Below are positions 17,088 to 25,181 of a stretch of DNA of 64,000 nucleotides, piece by piece. The notes under the pieces are model-generated. The model searched no databases, had not been told where the DNA came from, and worked only from the letters and a program-made list of their open reading frames with translations. Numbering within the stretch: the first letter of the stretch is position 1; every line of letters starts with the position of its first letter. The stretch is from Pseudoruegeria sp. SHC-113 (GTDB taxonomy: Bacteria; Pseudomonadota; Alphaproteobacteria; Rhodobacterales; Rhodobacteraceae), in assembly GCF_025376885.1 (NCBI RefSeq), contig NZ_JAHUBR010000001.1:1364001-1428000 (forward strand). Direction: 5' to 3'. A program made the translations under genes and the position numbers.

Positions 17088-17447
17088 TTAGTCGGCGCGC
17101 GGCGTGGCCGGAGCCTCTTCCGCCGTCGGCGGCAGCAGATCGCTGGCCTCGGGCAGGGCCGGGGCGCTTTCTTCAGCGGCCGGCGCGGTGGTGCCGATGC
17201 GATCCAGGACGGAGCTGTCGGCGGAGTTCTGTGCGGCGATCACGGTCAGCCCGATCGAGGTGCAGATGAAGGCGATCGCCAGCCCCCAGGTCAGTTTGCC
17301 CATCGCCGTTGCGGCTGCGCGGCCCGACATGACGCCGCCACCGCCGCCACCCATGCCCAGCCCGCCGCCTTCGGAGCGCTGCAGCAGCACCGCGCCGATC
17401 AGGCACAGCGCAAGGATCAGGTGGATGACAAGGACGACATTTTCCAT
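17088..17447 (-). CDS. secG: Preprotein translocase subunit SecG
   Basis: 119 residues. Two membrane segments (VVLVIHLILALCLIGAVLL and LTWGLAIAFICTSIGLTVIA) flank the hallmark QRSEGGGLGMGGGG loop. A Pro/Ala/Glu-rich tail of about 40 residues follows, as in other Rhodobacteraceae. It belongs to the SecYEG channel. ATG at 17447; pyrG follows after 170 bases, the usual alphaproteobacterial neighbourhood. Confidence 0.95.
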   Translation of the reverse strand: MENVVLVIHLILALCLIGAVLLQRSEGGGLGMGGGGGGVMSGRAAATAMGKLTWGLAIAFICTSIGLTVIAAQNSADSSVLDRIGTTAPAAEESAPALPEASDLLPPTAEEAPATPRAD

Positions 17448-17569
17448 GGACGGCACCGCGTTTTCATTCGATGTGGCTATCTATGCCGTCCGACCCCCGG
17501 TCGCAACCCCTTTCCCTTGGCTTTTCCCGGCCAGTGTGGCGGGGGAGGCGGGCCCGGCGCGGCCGCACC

Positions 17570-18550
17570 CTATGGGGCCGAGAGCAGCGCGGCCTCATAG
17601 CTGCGCAGAAGCCGGCGTGCGGCCTGGCCAAACGGGCTTTGGCCTGCAGGCCCATCCGGGAAGATCGCGGCCAGTTCGGCAAGCGCGGAGGGGGATAGCC
17701 GGTAAAGGGCTTCATCGCCAAGATAGAGGCTTTCCGCCCCGGCACCTTCGGCGATCAGGATTTCATGGCTGTCCAGCAGCACGTGAAAATAGGCCACGGG
17801 CGTGCAAGTGTCTTCAACCGCCACGCCGGGCCAGCCCAAAAGATCCTTGGCGGCCACGAGCACCTCTGATGCCCCGAACAGCAGGCTGCAGACAGGCGAG
17901 GTGACCAGCACGCGATGCTCCGGCGATACGCGCAAAAGCCGCTTTGGCTGGCCGCCTCCCAGCGCGCCGGGCGCGATGCGGATCGGGCGCAGCTCGGCAC
18001 GCGCACGCAATTCCTTGCCCGAGAGCGTCCGCCCCTCGATCCAGCGGATCGGATGGATGCCGCCATCGCGCGTGCAGATCATATCCCCGGCCTTCAGCCG
18101 CTCCACGGCCACTTCGCCATCCGGCGTCATCAACCGGGTGCCGGCTGCAAAACAAACACCTTCGATGCTGATGGTGATGACCTGCGTATCAAACCCGTTC
18201 TGTTCATTGCCGCCGGGCGTCAGCGCGCCAACCTGAACGAGCACGACAAACGTGTCGGTGACCACTTCCCCGAAATCCAGCGAGTCGAAAAAGGCCTGAT
18301 CCACGGTGTAGGTCCAGACCCCGGTCAGGAAATCGACGCTGGCTACGCCATTGGCCGGATCGGAGTCGATGGACCAGTTCACATCCGTCACTGTCCAACC
18401 TGGAGCAGGAACGCCTGGATCCACCGTCAGCGCGCCGGTGTCAGTCGTGTTGCCAAGTACGCCGCCAATGGAGCCAGCAGTATCGCCCCCGATCTCGGGG
18501 CGCAGCGCATCTGCAGGCGGGGGCACGGCAGGGAAGGGAAAGTTGACCAT
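17570..18550 (-). CDS. VCBS-Hint domain protein
   Basis: 326 residues in two parts. Residues about 60-131 look like one VCBS-type repeat of secreted adhesins (GVWTYTVD, GEVVTDTFVV, DTQVITISIEG). It runs directly into a Hedgehog/intein (Hint) domain beginning at Cys133 (GVCFAAGTRLMTPDGEVAVE) with the later block SPEHRVLVTSP. There is no C-terminal His-Asn-Cys, so protein splicing is unlikely; Hedgehog-like N-S shift and cleavage before Cys133 is possible. No N-terminal signal peptide is seen. Its ATG overlaps the stop of the acyltransferase gene (TGATG), so the two are coupled. Confidence 0.8.
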   Translation of the reverse strand: MVNFPFPAVPPPADALRPEIGGDTAGSIGGVLGNTTDTGALTVDPGVPAPGWTVTDVNWSIDSDPANGVASVDFLTGVWTYTVDQAFFDSLDFGEVVTDTFVVLVQVGALTPGGNEQNGFDTQVITISIEGVCFAAGTRLMTPDGEVAVERLKAGDMICTRDGGIHPIRWIEGRTLSGKELRARAELRPIRIAPGALGGGQPKRLLRVSPEHRVLVTSPVCSLLFGASEVLVAAKDLLGWPGVAVEDTCTPVAYFHVLLDSHEILIAEGAGAESLYLGDEALYRLSPSALAELAAIFPDGPAGQSPFGQAARRLLRSYEAALLSAP

Positions 18551-19074
18551 CAGCCGCTCTTCCTGCCGAGCACCGCGGCAAATTCCGCCTTCCTGTAGAG
18601 CCGCATGTGCACCGCGCCTGCCGCGTCCCGTGTCCATTCCACGATGCGGGGGCGGCTCATGTCGCTGTCCATCCGGTTGGCGCGCATCCGGTCAAAGGGG
18701 ATCGTCTTGCGCATGATGTCGGCGATCTGTCGGATCTGCCCGAAGGGCGAGACGAGGTCGATGATCCAGAAGGAGCGGCCCGACGCGTAATCCGCGCCTA
18801 TCACTGGCTGGTGATCGATTGCAAAGCGCCGCTCCACCTCCGGCGACAGCCCGGCATAGGTGACGAAGGCGCGCGGAAAGCCGTTCTGGCGGAAGATCTT
18901 GTACTGGTTCAAGCGCAGCGGGGTTTCAAAGGCGTTTACCGCCTGTGTCAGCGAGCGGTTGCGATGCGTTGCGGTGAGCGCCGAGAGATAGAGCATCGCC
19001 CCGAGGTCTGCATAGGCCTCGGGCGAAAGGTCAAACCAGCCCTCCGGTGCATCTGGTGTCTCTGCTGTCTGCAT
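18550..19074 (-). CDS. HlyC-type (RTX toxin-activating) lysine acyltransferase
   Basis: 174 residues, the size of HlyC. It aligns by eye with HlyC: the catalytic histidine region THRNRSL, the NQYKIFRQNGFPRAFVTYA strand pair, the catalytic aspartate block SFWIIDLVSPFG and a RANRMD segment near the end. HlyC-type enzymes transfer acyl chains from acyl-ACP to lysines of RTX toxins. No RTX toxin or type I secretion gene is adjacent; the coupled partner is the VCBS-Hint protein. ATG at 19074 is preferred to a TTG at 19107. Confidence 0.8.
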   Translation of the reverse strand: MQTAETPDAPEGWFDLSPEAYADLGAMLYLSALTATHRNRSLTQAVNAFETPLRLNQYKIFRQNGFPRAFVTYAGLSPEVERRFAIDHQPVIGADYASGRSFWIIDLVSPFGQIRQIADIMRKTIPFDRMRANRMDSDMSRPRIVEWTRDAAGAVHMRLYRKAEFAAVLGRKSG

Positions 19075-19279
19075 CGCACTTCGCGTGACAATCGTCCGTT
19101 TGCGCAAGGATTATCCGCAAAATATGGCGTCATTACGGAGCCAACCAAGGTGCAGCGGTGATTTGCCGCCGCTCTTGGCGCCGCGCTTATGCGGGGTGGC
19201 CTCAGATTCAGGTTTCGCCGCGCAAAGCCTGCCGCTATACGGGGGCCGGTTTTTCCCGTGCCAAGGATAGGAAGTGATC

Positions 19280-20575
19280 ATGGCCAACGTTGTTGTGGTG
19301 GGCGCCCAATGGGGCGACGAAGGTAAAGGCAAGATTGTCGACTGGCTGAGCGAGCGCGCCGATGTGATCGCGCGCTTCCAGGGCGGCCACAATGCCGGCC
19401 ACACGCTGGTCGTGGATGGCAAGGTCTACAAGCTGCACGCGCTGCCCTCGGGCGTCGTGCGCGGCGGCAAGCTTTCGGTGATCGGCAACGGTGTGGTGCT
19501 CGATCCCTGGCACCTTGTGAAGGAAATCGAGACGGTCCGCGCGCAGGGCGTTGAAATCACGCCGGAAACGTTGATGATCGCGGAGAATACGCCGCTGATC
19601 CTGCCGCTGCACGGAGAGCTGGACCGCGCCCGCGAAGAAGCCGCCTCCAAGGGCACCAAGATCGGCACCACGGGCCGCGGCATCGGCCCGGCCTATGAGG
19701 ATAAAGTCGGCCGCCGCGCCATCCGCGTCGCCGATCTGGCCGATGACGCCACGCTGGAAGCCCGGGTTGACCGCGCACTCCAGCACCACGACCCGCTGCG
19801 CAAGGGCCTCGGCGTGGAGCCGATCGACCGCGACGCGCTGATTGCGCAGCTGAAGGCAATCGCGCCGCAGATCTTGCCCTTCGCCGCCCCGGTCTGGAAA
19901 GTGCTCAACGAAAAGCGCAAGGCTGGCAAACGCATCCTGTTCGAAGGCGCCCAAGGTGCGCTGCTCGATATCGACTTCGGCACCTACCCCTTCGTCACCT
20001 CCTCCAACGTGATCGCAGGGCAGGCGGCCACCGGCGTGGGCATCGGCCCCAACGCCATCGATTTCGTGCTCGGCATCGTGAAGGCCTACACCACCCGCGT
20101 GGGCGAGGGCCCCTTCCCGAGCGAGCTGCACGACGCGGACGGCCAGCGCCTCGGCGAGCGCGGCCATGAGTTCGGCACCACCACGGGCCGCAAGCGTCGC
20201 TGCGGCTGGTTCGACGCCTGCCTGCTGCGCCAGACCGTCGCCACCTCCGGCATCAACGGCATCTCGCTCACCAAGCTCGACGTGCTCGACGGGTTCGAAA
20301 CCCTGAAGATCTGCGTCGCCTATGATCTGGACGGCACCCGGCTCGACTATCTGCCCACCGCCGCCGACCAGCAGGCCCGCTGCACCCCGATCTACGAGGA
20401 GCTGCCGGGCTGGAGCGAAAGCACCGAAGGCGCGCGTTCCTGGGCGGATCTGCCCGCCAACGCGATCAAATACGTGCGCCGCGTGGAAGAGTTGATCGGC
20501 TGCCCGGTCGCGCTACTCTCCACCTCGCCCGAACGCGAGGACACGATCCTCGTCACCGATCCTTTCGCCGACTAA
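19280..20575 (+). CDS. purA: Adenylosuccinate synthetase
   Basis: 431 residues, full length. It joins IMP and aspartate using GTP in AMP synthesis. The N-terminal [11 protein letters not shown] loop and GGHNAGHT motif are diagnostic, along with [14 protein letters not shown] and [14 protein letters not shown] at 19280 follows AGGAAG; a GTG two codons earlier is less likely. It is followed by a DUF2842 gene after 14 bases. Confidence 0.98.
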   Translation: MANVVVVGAQWGDEGKGKIVDWLSERADVIARFQGGHNAGHTLVVDGKVYKLHALPSGVVRGGKLSVIGNGVVLDPWHLVKEIETVRAQGVEITPETLMIAENTPLILPLHGELDRAREEAASKGTKIGTTGRGIGPAYEDKVGRRAIRVADLADDATLEARVDRALQHHDPLRKGLGVEPIDRDALIAQLKAIAPQILPFAAPVWKVLNEKRKAGKRILFEGAQGALLDIDFGTYPFVTSSNVIAGQAATGVGIGPNAIDFVLGIVKAYTTRVGEGPFPSELHDADGQRLGERGHEFGTTTGRKRRCGWFDACLLRQTVATSGINGISLTKLDVLDGFETLKICVAYDLDGTRLDYLPTAADQQARCTPIYEELPGWSESTEGARSWADLPANAIKYVRRVEELIGCPVALLSTSPEREDTILVTDPFAD

Positions 20576-20589
20576 CCGCCGGAGCGCCC

Positions 20590-20811
20590 ATGGCCCTGTC
20601 TTACAAAGCCCGCAAACGCCTGTCCCTGCTGATCCTCGTGGTTGGCGTCCCGGTGTATATCGTGGTCTGCGTGACGGTGGTGAACATGCTCGAACGCCCC
20701 TCGATCTGGGTTGAGTTCGGCATCTACGTCGCCCTTGGCATTGTCTGGGCTCTGCCGCTGAAAGCGGTGTTCAAGGGCGTGGGCAAGGAAGATCCAGACC
20801 AGCCGAACTGA
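20590..20811 (+). CDS. DUF2842 small membrane protein
   Basis: 73 residues with two transmembrane helices (LSLLILVVGVPVYIVVCVTV and VEFGIYVALGIVWALPL), a basic start MALSYKARKR and an acidic end. It matches DUF2842, confined largely to alphaproteobacteria. Likely co-transcribed with purA. Function unknown. Its stop codon is the first codon of a dispersed intergenic repeat. Confidence 0.85.
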   Translation: MALSYKARKRLSLLILVVGVPVYIVVCVTVVNMLERPSIWVEFGIYVALGIVWALPLKAVFKGVGKEDPDQPN

Positions 20812-20871
20812 GCCTCTTCATCTTGGCAAAAATATCCCGGGGTCCGGGGCAGCGCCCCGGGAATTGGCCAA
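20809..20871 (+). repeat. Dispersed CATCTTGGC repeat, copy 1
   Basis: TGAGCCTCTTCATCTTGGC (20809-20827) is followed by AAAAATATCCCGGGG and a GC-rich hairpin (CCGGGG...CCCCGG). The first three bases are the stop codon of the DUF2842 gene. The same leader is found in opposite orientation at 25162-25181. Confidence 0.75.
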
Positions 20872-20891
20872 GGGGCGCAGGCACTTAAAGG

Positions 20892-20929
20892 AAAAGCGGG
20901 GCAGCCTGTCCAGGGCTGCCCCGCTTTTT
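20892..20929. terminator. Bidirectional terminator
   Basis: A 15-base-pair stem (AAAAGCGGGGCAGCC at 20892-20906 with 20914-20928) ends in a T run, between the purA-DUF2842 unit and the convergent acidic-protein gene. Confidence 0.92.
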
Positions 20930-20975
20930 AACTGGTTACCGTTTCTCGTGGTGGTCTTCAGAACCGTTCGAGAGA

Positions 20976-23384
20976 TCACTCGTTGCCGTAACGGGCCTTG
21001 GGTTTGAAACGGGTCGTCTTCGCGATGGTGAACTGGCCGCGTTGCACTTTCTGCAGCCGGCCTTCGCGTAGCAGCTGGCCGAAAGAGCGCAGCCCGTCCT
21101 CGCGGGAAATCTCCCCGGCGGCTTCGGCCTTGGCCATGATCCCCATCACATGGGGGCGGGAGAACTGCGGACGGCCTTCCACGTAAGCCACATAAGCGGC
21201 GGCGGCTTCCAGCAGGTCGGGCAGTTCCGTCACGCCGAGGCGCGCGGCAAATTCGGCAAAGCTCGTGTCATCGGCCAGCACATGGTCGACCTTCTCAAGC
21301 TCATAGACCGAAACCTCCCGGCGCGGCTTTTTCTGCAGCGCGAGATTGCCCGAGGTCACTTCGCCCTCATGGGCCTCAGCACCCCGTGCTGCCACGTCCC
21401 GGCCATCGGCCTGCACGTCTACGCGCTGCTCGCTCACGAGCATCAGCGGGGCCATGGTGCCGGCCTTGCGGCTGGGGCGCTCCACGGGTGCCGGGGCCGG
21501 GGCAGGCGCGGGCTTGGCCGGCTTGACGACCTTGGCCAGATCCTCGCGGTAGGCCTCGGTTTCGTCCTCGTCCTTCTTCTTGCCGCCAAGAAACTTGCGC
21601 TCGGCCACAGTGGCCGCCACGGCGGCTTTCAGATGGGCAAAACCCGAACGGCGGCGCGCGCCTTCGCTTTCTTCAAGCTTGCTGTTGGTCTGCTCCAGAA
21701 GGCGGGCGACGGCTTCCTCGTCGTCGGCGGCTTCCGTTGTCACCCGGCGCGGGGTCACGCGGACAGGGCGCACCGGGGCGACGGGGTCTGCCCCACGCTC
21801 CTCGGCCTCAACGGCGGCCAGTTCGGCACGCAGATCGGCCTCTTCCTCGTCGGACAGCGAGCTCGGCGCATCGTCGGCCTCGGCAACCTCGTCCTCGTCT
21901 TCGCTGTCATCCTCGATGAGTTCCATCGGCTGCAGGGTGCCATCGGCGATGGCGTCCTCCACGTCCGACTTCTTCATGCGGATCACACGGGCGCGGGCGC
22001 GGGCGGCGGCGGCCGTGGCAGAGGCTTTGCGGGCCTCGTCCTCGTCGTCGTCTTTGGCCATGTCTTCGGCCAGTTCTTCAGCCTGAACGCTGTTTTCCGC
22101 AGTCAGAACAAGCGGTTCCTCATCGGCGGCTTCGTCTTCCGCCTCTTCCGCAGCCTCCTGCGGCGTGGCATTCAGCGACGCGCTCAGGCGGGCGAGAACG
22201 TCGTCATCGGCGTCGGCGTCTGCCGGTTCGTCCTGCGCCGTCTCTTCGGCAACAGCGTCTTCGGCGTCGTCCTCATAGGCCTCTTCAAAAGCCTCTTCCT
22301 CGTAAGCTTCTTCCTCGAAAGCCTCCTCGGCCACGAGCTCTTCAAAAGCCTCGGCCTCGTCAGAAACCGCTTCAATGGCCTCTTCTTCGGCTTCACCCTC
22401 AGCGGCCTCCGCTTCGGCCTCGGCCTCCGCGATCTCCGAGTCTGCATCGGCCTCCGGCAGGAGATCGGCTTCCATCTCGTCCAGCGCGTCTTCCACCGGG
22501 GCGTCCTGCACGTCGGCAATCGCAGTGCGGGAGGCCACGGCCTTTAGCAACGCATCGGTTGCCTCGGGCGCGAAATCTGCCTCGGCGTCGTCCTCATAGG
22601 CCCCGGCCTCTTCAAAAGCCTCTTCCTCATAAGCTTCTTTCGACGCGGATTCTTCCTCGTGAGCTTCCTCTTCGAAAGCCTCTTCGGCCTGCGGTGCGGG
22701 GGCGGCGGTTTGTTCAAAGGCCTCCAGCGCGGCGAGCGAATCTTCCTCGTCGCCAGCGTCGGCCTCGCCTTCCTCGGCAGCAGCGGCGATCAGATCGGGA
22801 TCGTCCAGCACGGGCTGCGGGGCAGGCGCAGGGGCGGGATCAGCGGCGGGCGCGGCGGGCTCGGCCGTTGCGTTCAGTTCCTCGGCGATCTCACCCACCT
22901 GCTCGTCCTCGTCAAAGAGGCGATCAGAGGTGCCGGCCTTGTTCTGGGCCACGACGGCGCGGATGCGCTGCAGCTTGGCCGCGATACTGTCGGCATCGGC
23001 CGAAGCCGGCGCGGCGGCGGGCGCGGCCTGGAAGGCAGGCTTGCGCGGGCTTTCGGCAGCGGCGGACCGGGCCACGGGCTGCGGCGGGATTGGCGAAGGC
23101 GCGGCGCGCTGGGGCTCCAGAGCCGGGGCCTCCTGCTGGCGCAGCACAACGTTGTTGTCCTTGATGCGCGCCTCGACGCGGCGGCTCACTTCTTTCTCGG
23201 CGATTCGCGCCAGCATCTCGGCATCCGGCGCCGGGGGCTCCGCGCCGAAGTAGCGATCCTCTGCGGCGAGATCGCGGAAATACTCCGCAATCGCTTTCAT
23301 CGTATTGAAAGAGTCGTCGAAGCCTTCCAGCGTACAGCTGAAAGTGCCGTAGGAAACCGTTAGAATTTTACTCGCACCGACCAT
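20976..23384 (-). CDS. Large acidic repeat-rich protein, conserved ends
   Basis: 802 residues, no signal peptide. The N-terminal 80 residues (KILTVSYGTFSCTLEGFDD, then FRDLAAEDRYFGAE) and the C-terminal 110 residues (VSVYELEKVDHVLADDTSFA to FTIAKTTRFKPKARYGNE) look like folded, conserved parts. Between them lie about 450 residues of Glu/Ala/Asp-rich low-complexity sequence with repeated AYEEEAFEE units. Similar proteins occur throughout Rhodobacteraceae; some databases label them chemotaxis-related, but I see no CheA histidine-kinase motif. Function unknown. A terminator follows the stop. Confidence 0.75.
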   Translation of the reverse strand: MVGASKILTVSYGTFSCTLEGFDDSFNTMKAIAEYFRDLAAEDRYFGAEPPAPDAEMLARIAEKEVSRRVEARIKDNNVVLRQQEAPALEPQRAAPSPIPPQPVARSAAAESPRKPAFQAAPAAAPASADADSIAAKLQRIRAVVAQNKAGTSDRLFDEDEQVGEIAEELNATAEPAAPAADPAPAPAPQPVLDDPDLIAAAAEEGEADAGDEEDSLAALEAFEQTAAPAPQAEEAFEEEAHEEESASKEAYEEEAFEEAGAYEDDAEADFAPEATDALLKAVASRTAIADVQDAPVEDALDEMEADLLPEADADSEIAEAEAEAEAAEGEAEEEAIEAVSDEAEAFEELVAEEAFEEEAYEEEAFEEAYEDDAEDAVAEETAQDEPADADADDDVLARLSASLNATPQEAAEEAEDEAADEEPLVLTAENSVQAEELAEDMAKDDDEDEARKASATAAAARARARVIRMKKSDVEDAIADGTLQPMELIEDDSEDEDEVAEADDAPSSLSDEEEADLRAELAAVEAEERGADPVAPVRPVRVTPRRVTTEAADDEEAVARLLEQTNSKLEESEGARRRSGFAHLKAAVAATVAERKFLGGKKKDEDETEAYREDLAKVVKPAKPAPAPAPAPVERPSRKAGTMAPLMLVSEQRVDVQADGRDVAARGAEAHEGEVTSGNLALQKKPRREVSVYELEKVDHVLADDTSFAEFAARLGVTELPDLLEAAAAYVAYVEGRPQFSRPHVMGIMAKAEAAGEISREDGLRSFGQLLREGRLQKVQRGQFTIAKTTRFKPKARYGNE

Positions 23385-23516
23385 CGGATTGCTCGCTTTC
23401 TCTTATTCAGCAACAGTGTGTTTACCACCCCTTGCGTCGCAGAAAGGATCGGAACTGGGATATTTCCGGTGTCATTTATGGGCCAGAATGTGACGAAACC
23501 AAAGAATAGGGAAGAA

Positions 23517-24203
23517 ATGCCTCATTTCGACGGGATTGTTTCCGTTTCCGGGCCAATTCTGCTGCTCGGCGGCGCTCCGGTGGACAATCTGGCGATTTCG
23601 GAGCTTTTGGCGACCCTGCCGAATCTCTTTGCCGCTGATGGCGGTGGCGCGCGGGCTGCGCTGGATGCCGGGTATTGTCCGCGCGCGGTGATCGGCGACA
23701 TGGATTCGCTGGATGCAGCCACCCGAGAAGCGCTGCTGGCAGGTGGGGCAGATCTGATCGAGGTGGCGGAGCAGGAAAGCACCGATTTCGAGAAGTGCCT
23801 GCAGCGGCTGAGAGCCCCCCTTATATACGGTGCGGGTTTCACCGGCGCGCGGCTGGATCACACGCTGGCCGCTTTCACCGCTCTCGTGCGTCATGCGGAT
23901 CAGAGGGTGATCCTTGTGGGGGAGGAGGATGTGATCTTCCTGTCGCCGGCCGAAATCGAACTGGACGTGCCTGCGGGCACGCGGGTGTCGCTCTATCCCA
24001 TGGGGGCGGTGCGGGGGCGCTCCGACGGTTTGCACTGGCCTATCGACGGTATCGACTTCGCGCCGAATGGGCGGATCGGCACCTCGAACCGGGCGATGGG
24101 GCCGGTGCGGCTTTCGTTTGATACTGCGCGGATGCTTGTGATCATGCCGCGGGCGGCGCTTGACGCGGTGGCTCAAGCCCTGCTTGCCGCTCCCGGTAAA
24201 TGA
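23517..24203 (+). CDS. thiN: Thiamine pyrophosphokinase
   Basis: 228 residues. It converts thiamine and ATP to thiamine diphosphate. Catalytic-domain signatures are FAADGGGARAALDAG, AVIGDMDSLD and STDFEKCLQRL, followed by the thiamine-binding half (GARLDHTLAAF, RGRSDGLHWP, GTSNRA). ATG at 23517 behind AGGGAAG is preferred; another start at 23478 would add 13 residues. Its last 62 bases overlap the 3' end of the convergent EamA transporter. Confidence 0.92.
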   Translation: MPHFDGIVSVSGPILLLGGAPVDNLAISELLATLPNLFAADGGGARAALDAGYCPRAVIGDMDSLDAATREALLAGGADLIEVAEQESTDFEKCLQRLRAPLIYGAGFTGARLDHTLAAFTALVRHADQRVILVGEEDVIFLSPAEIELDVPAGTRVSLYPMGAVRGRSDGLHWPIDGIDFAPNGRIGTSNRAMGPVRLSFDTARMLVIMPRAALDAVAQALLAAPGK

Positions 24204-25059
24204 TGTAGAGCCCGGCGCCCATCGTCACGAGGATGCCCAGGGCGGCGAGGCCATTGGGCAGATCGCGGAAGATCAGCCAGCCGATGAGGGTGGCGAAGGG
24301 GATTTCCAGATACTGCATCGGCGCGAGCGTGGCCGAGGGCGCAAAGCGCAGCGACCATGTCATCAGCAGATGCGCCACGGTGCCCAGCCCGCCCAGCGCG
24401 AGGATGAGCCAGAGCGTGACGGGATCTTCGGGCAGGCCGGGCAGGCCAGTGGTGAGCATCAGGAGGGGGGCGAGGCCAAGGCAGGCCATGACGCCGCTCA
24501 TCGCCTGCAGTGCGATCGGCTCCACCCGTTTGGCGATGGTGCGCGTGACCAGCATGAACAGCGCAAAGACGACGGCCACCACCAGCGGCAGCAGCGCAGC
24601 GGGGCCGACGGCGGCAAAGCTCGGCTGCACCACCAGAAGCGTGCCGATGAAGCCCACCGCGCAGGCCGCGATGCGGCGCGGTCCGACCTCTTCGCCCAGC
24701 ACGTAGCGGCCCAGGAGGAGCATGATGAAAGGCATAACGAAGGCGATGGCCACGGCCTCGGCCAGCGGCAGGTAGCGCAAGGAAAGGAACATACAGCCGA
24801 TGCCGATGATATGCAGCCCCGTGCGCAGGGCTGTCATGCCCAGCACAAAAGGATCACGCAACATGCGGCGCACGCCGGGCAGGGCAAAGGGCAGCAGGAG
24901 CACCAGTTGGAACAGGAAGCGCAGGAAGACAAGCTCCGCCACGCCCATGCGGCTGCCCAGCAGTTTGGCCACGCCGTCACCCAGCGGGGCCAGCACGCAG
25001 AAGCCCAGCATCAGCGCGATGCCGAGGAGCGGTTTGTCGTTGGGGGCGGCAGGTGTCAT
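24142..25059 (-). CDS. DMT-superfamily (EamA) transporter
   Basis: 305 residues with about ten transmembrane helices in two EamA repeats (residues about 12-145 and 155-290). The end of the first repeat, PLAEAVAIAFVMPFIMLLLG, and that of the second, SATLAPMQYLEIPFATLIGW, are the family's inner-helix signatures. Substrate of such exporters cannot be told from sequence. The C-terminus RQAPPAA overlaps thiN. Confidence 0.88.
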   Translation of the reverse strand: MTPAAPNDKPLLGIALMLGFCVLAPLGDGVAKLLGSRMGVAELVFLRFLFQLVLLLPFALPGVRRMLRDPFVLGMTALRTGLHIIGIGCMFLSLRYLPLAEAVAIAFVMPFIMLLLGRYVLGEEVGPRRIAACAVGFIGTLLVVQPSFAAVGPAALLPLVVAVVFALFMLVTRTIAKRVEPIALQAMSGVMACLGLAPLLMLTTGLPGLPEDPVTLWLILALGGLGTVAHLLMTWSLRFAPSATLAPMQYLEIPFATLIGWLIFRDLPNGLAALGILVTMGAGLYIIYRERQAGLEPPRQAPPAA

Positions 25060-25137
25060 GGGGCGACCCTAGGGGCGCGCTGCGGGCAGGGCAATCCGGG
25101 AGTTGCGGGTGTAGCGGAGGCCGCTGGCGCGGCACTT

Positions 25138-25181
25138 TTCTGCCTCCGGCGGGGATACTTTGGCCAAGATGAAGAGGCTCA
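25138..25181 (-). repeat. Dispersed CATCTTGGC repeat, copy 2
   Basis: Reading the minus strand, TGAGCCTCTTCATCTTGGCC is followed by AAAGTATCCCCGCC. The TGA is the stop codon of sdaA. The first 19 bases are identical to the copy at 20809. Confidence 0.75.

Noticed and set aside
22275-22690. Repetitive pattern resembling a short-repeat array (possible CRISPR-like)
   Set aside because: The units are in-frame codon repeats encoding Glu/Ala blocks within the acidic protein; spacing is irregular and there are no spacers or cas genes.
20976-23384. CheA (chemotaxis kinase) label for the acidic protein
   Set aside because: No HPt, kinase (N, G boxes) or CheW domain can be seen in the sequence.
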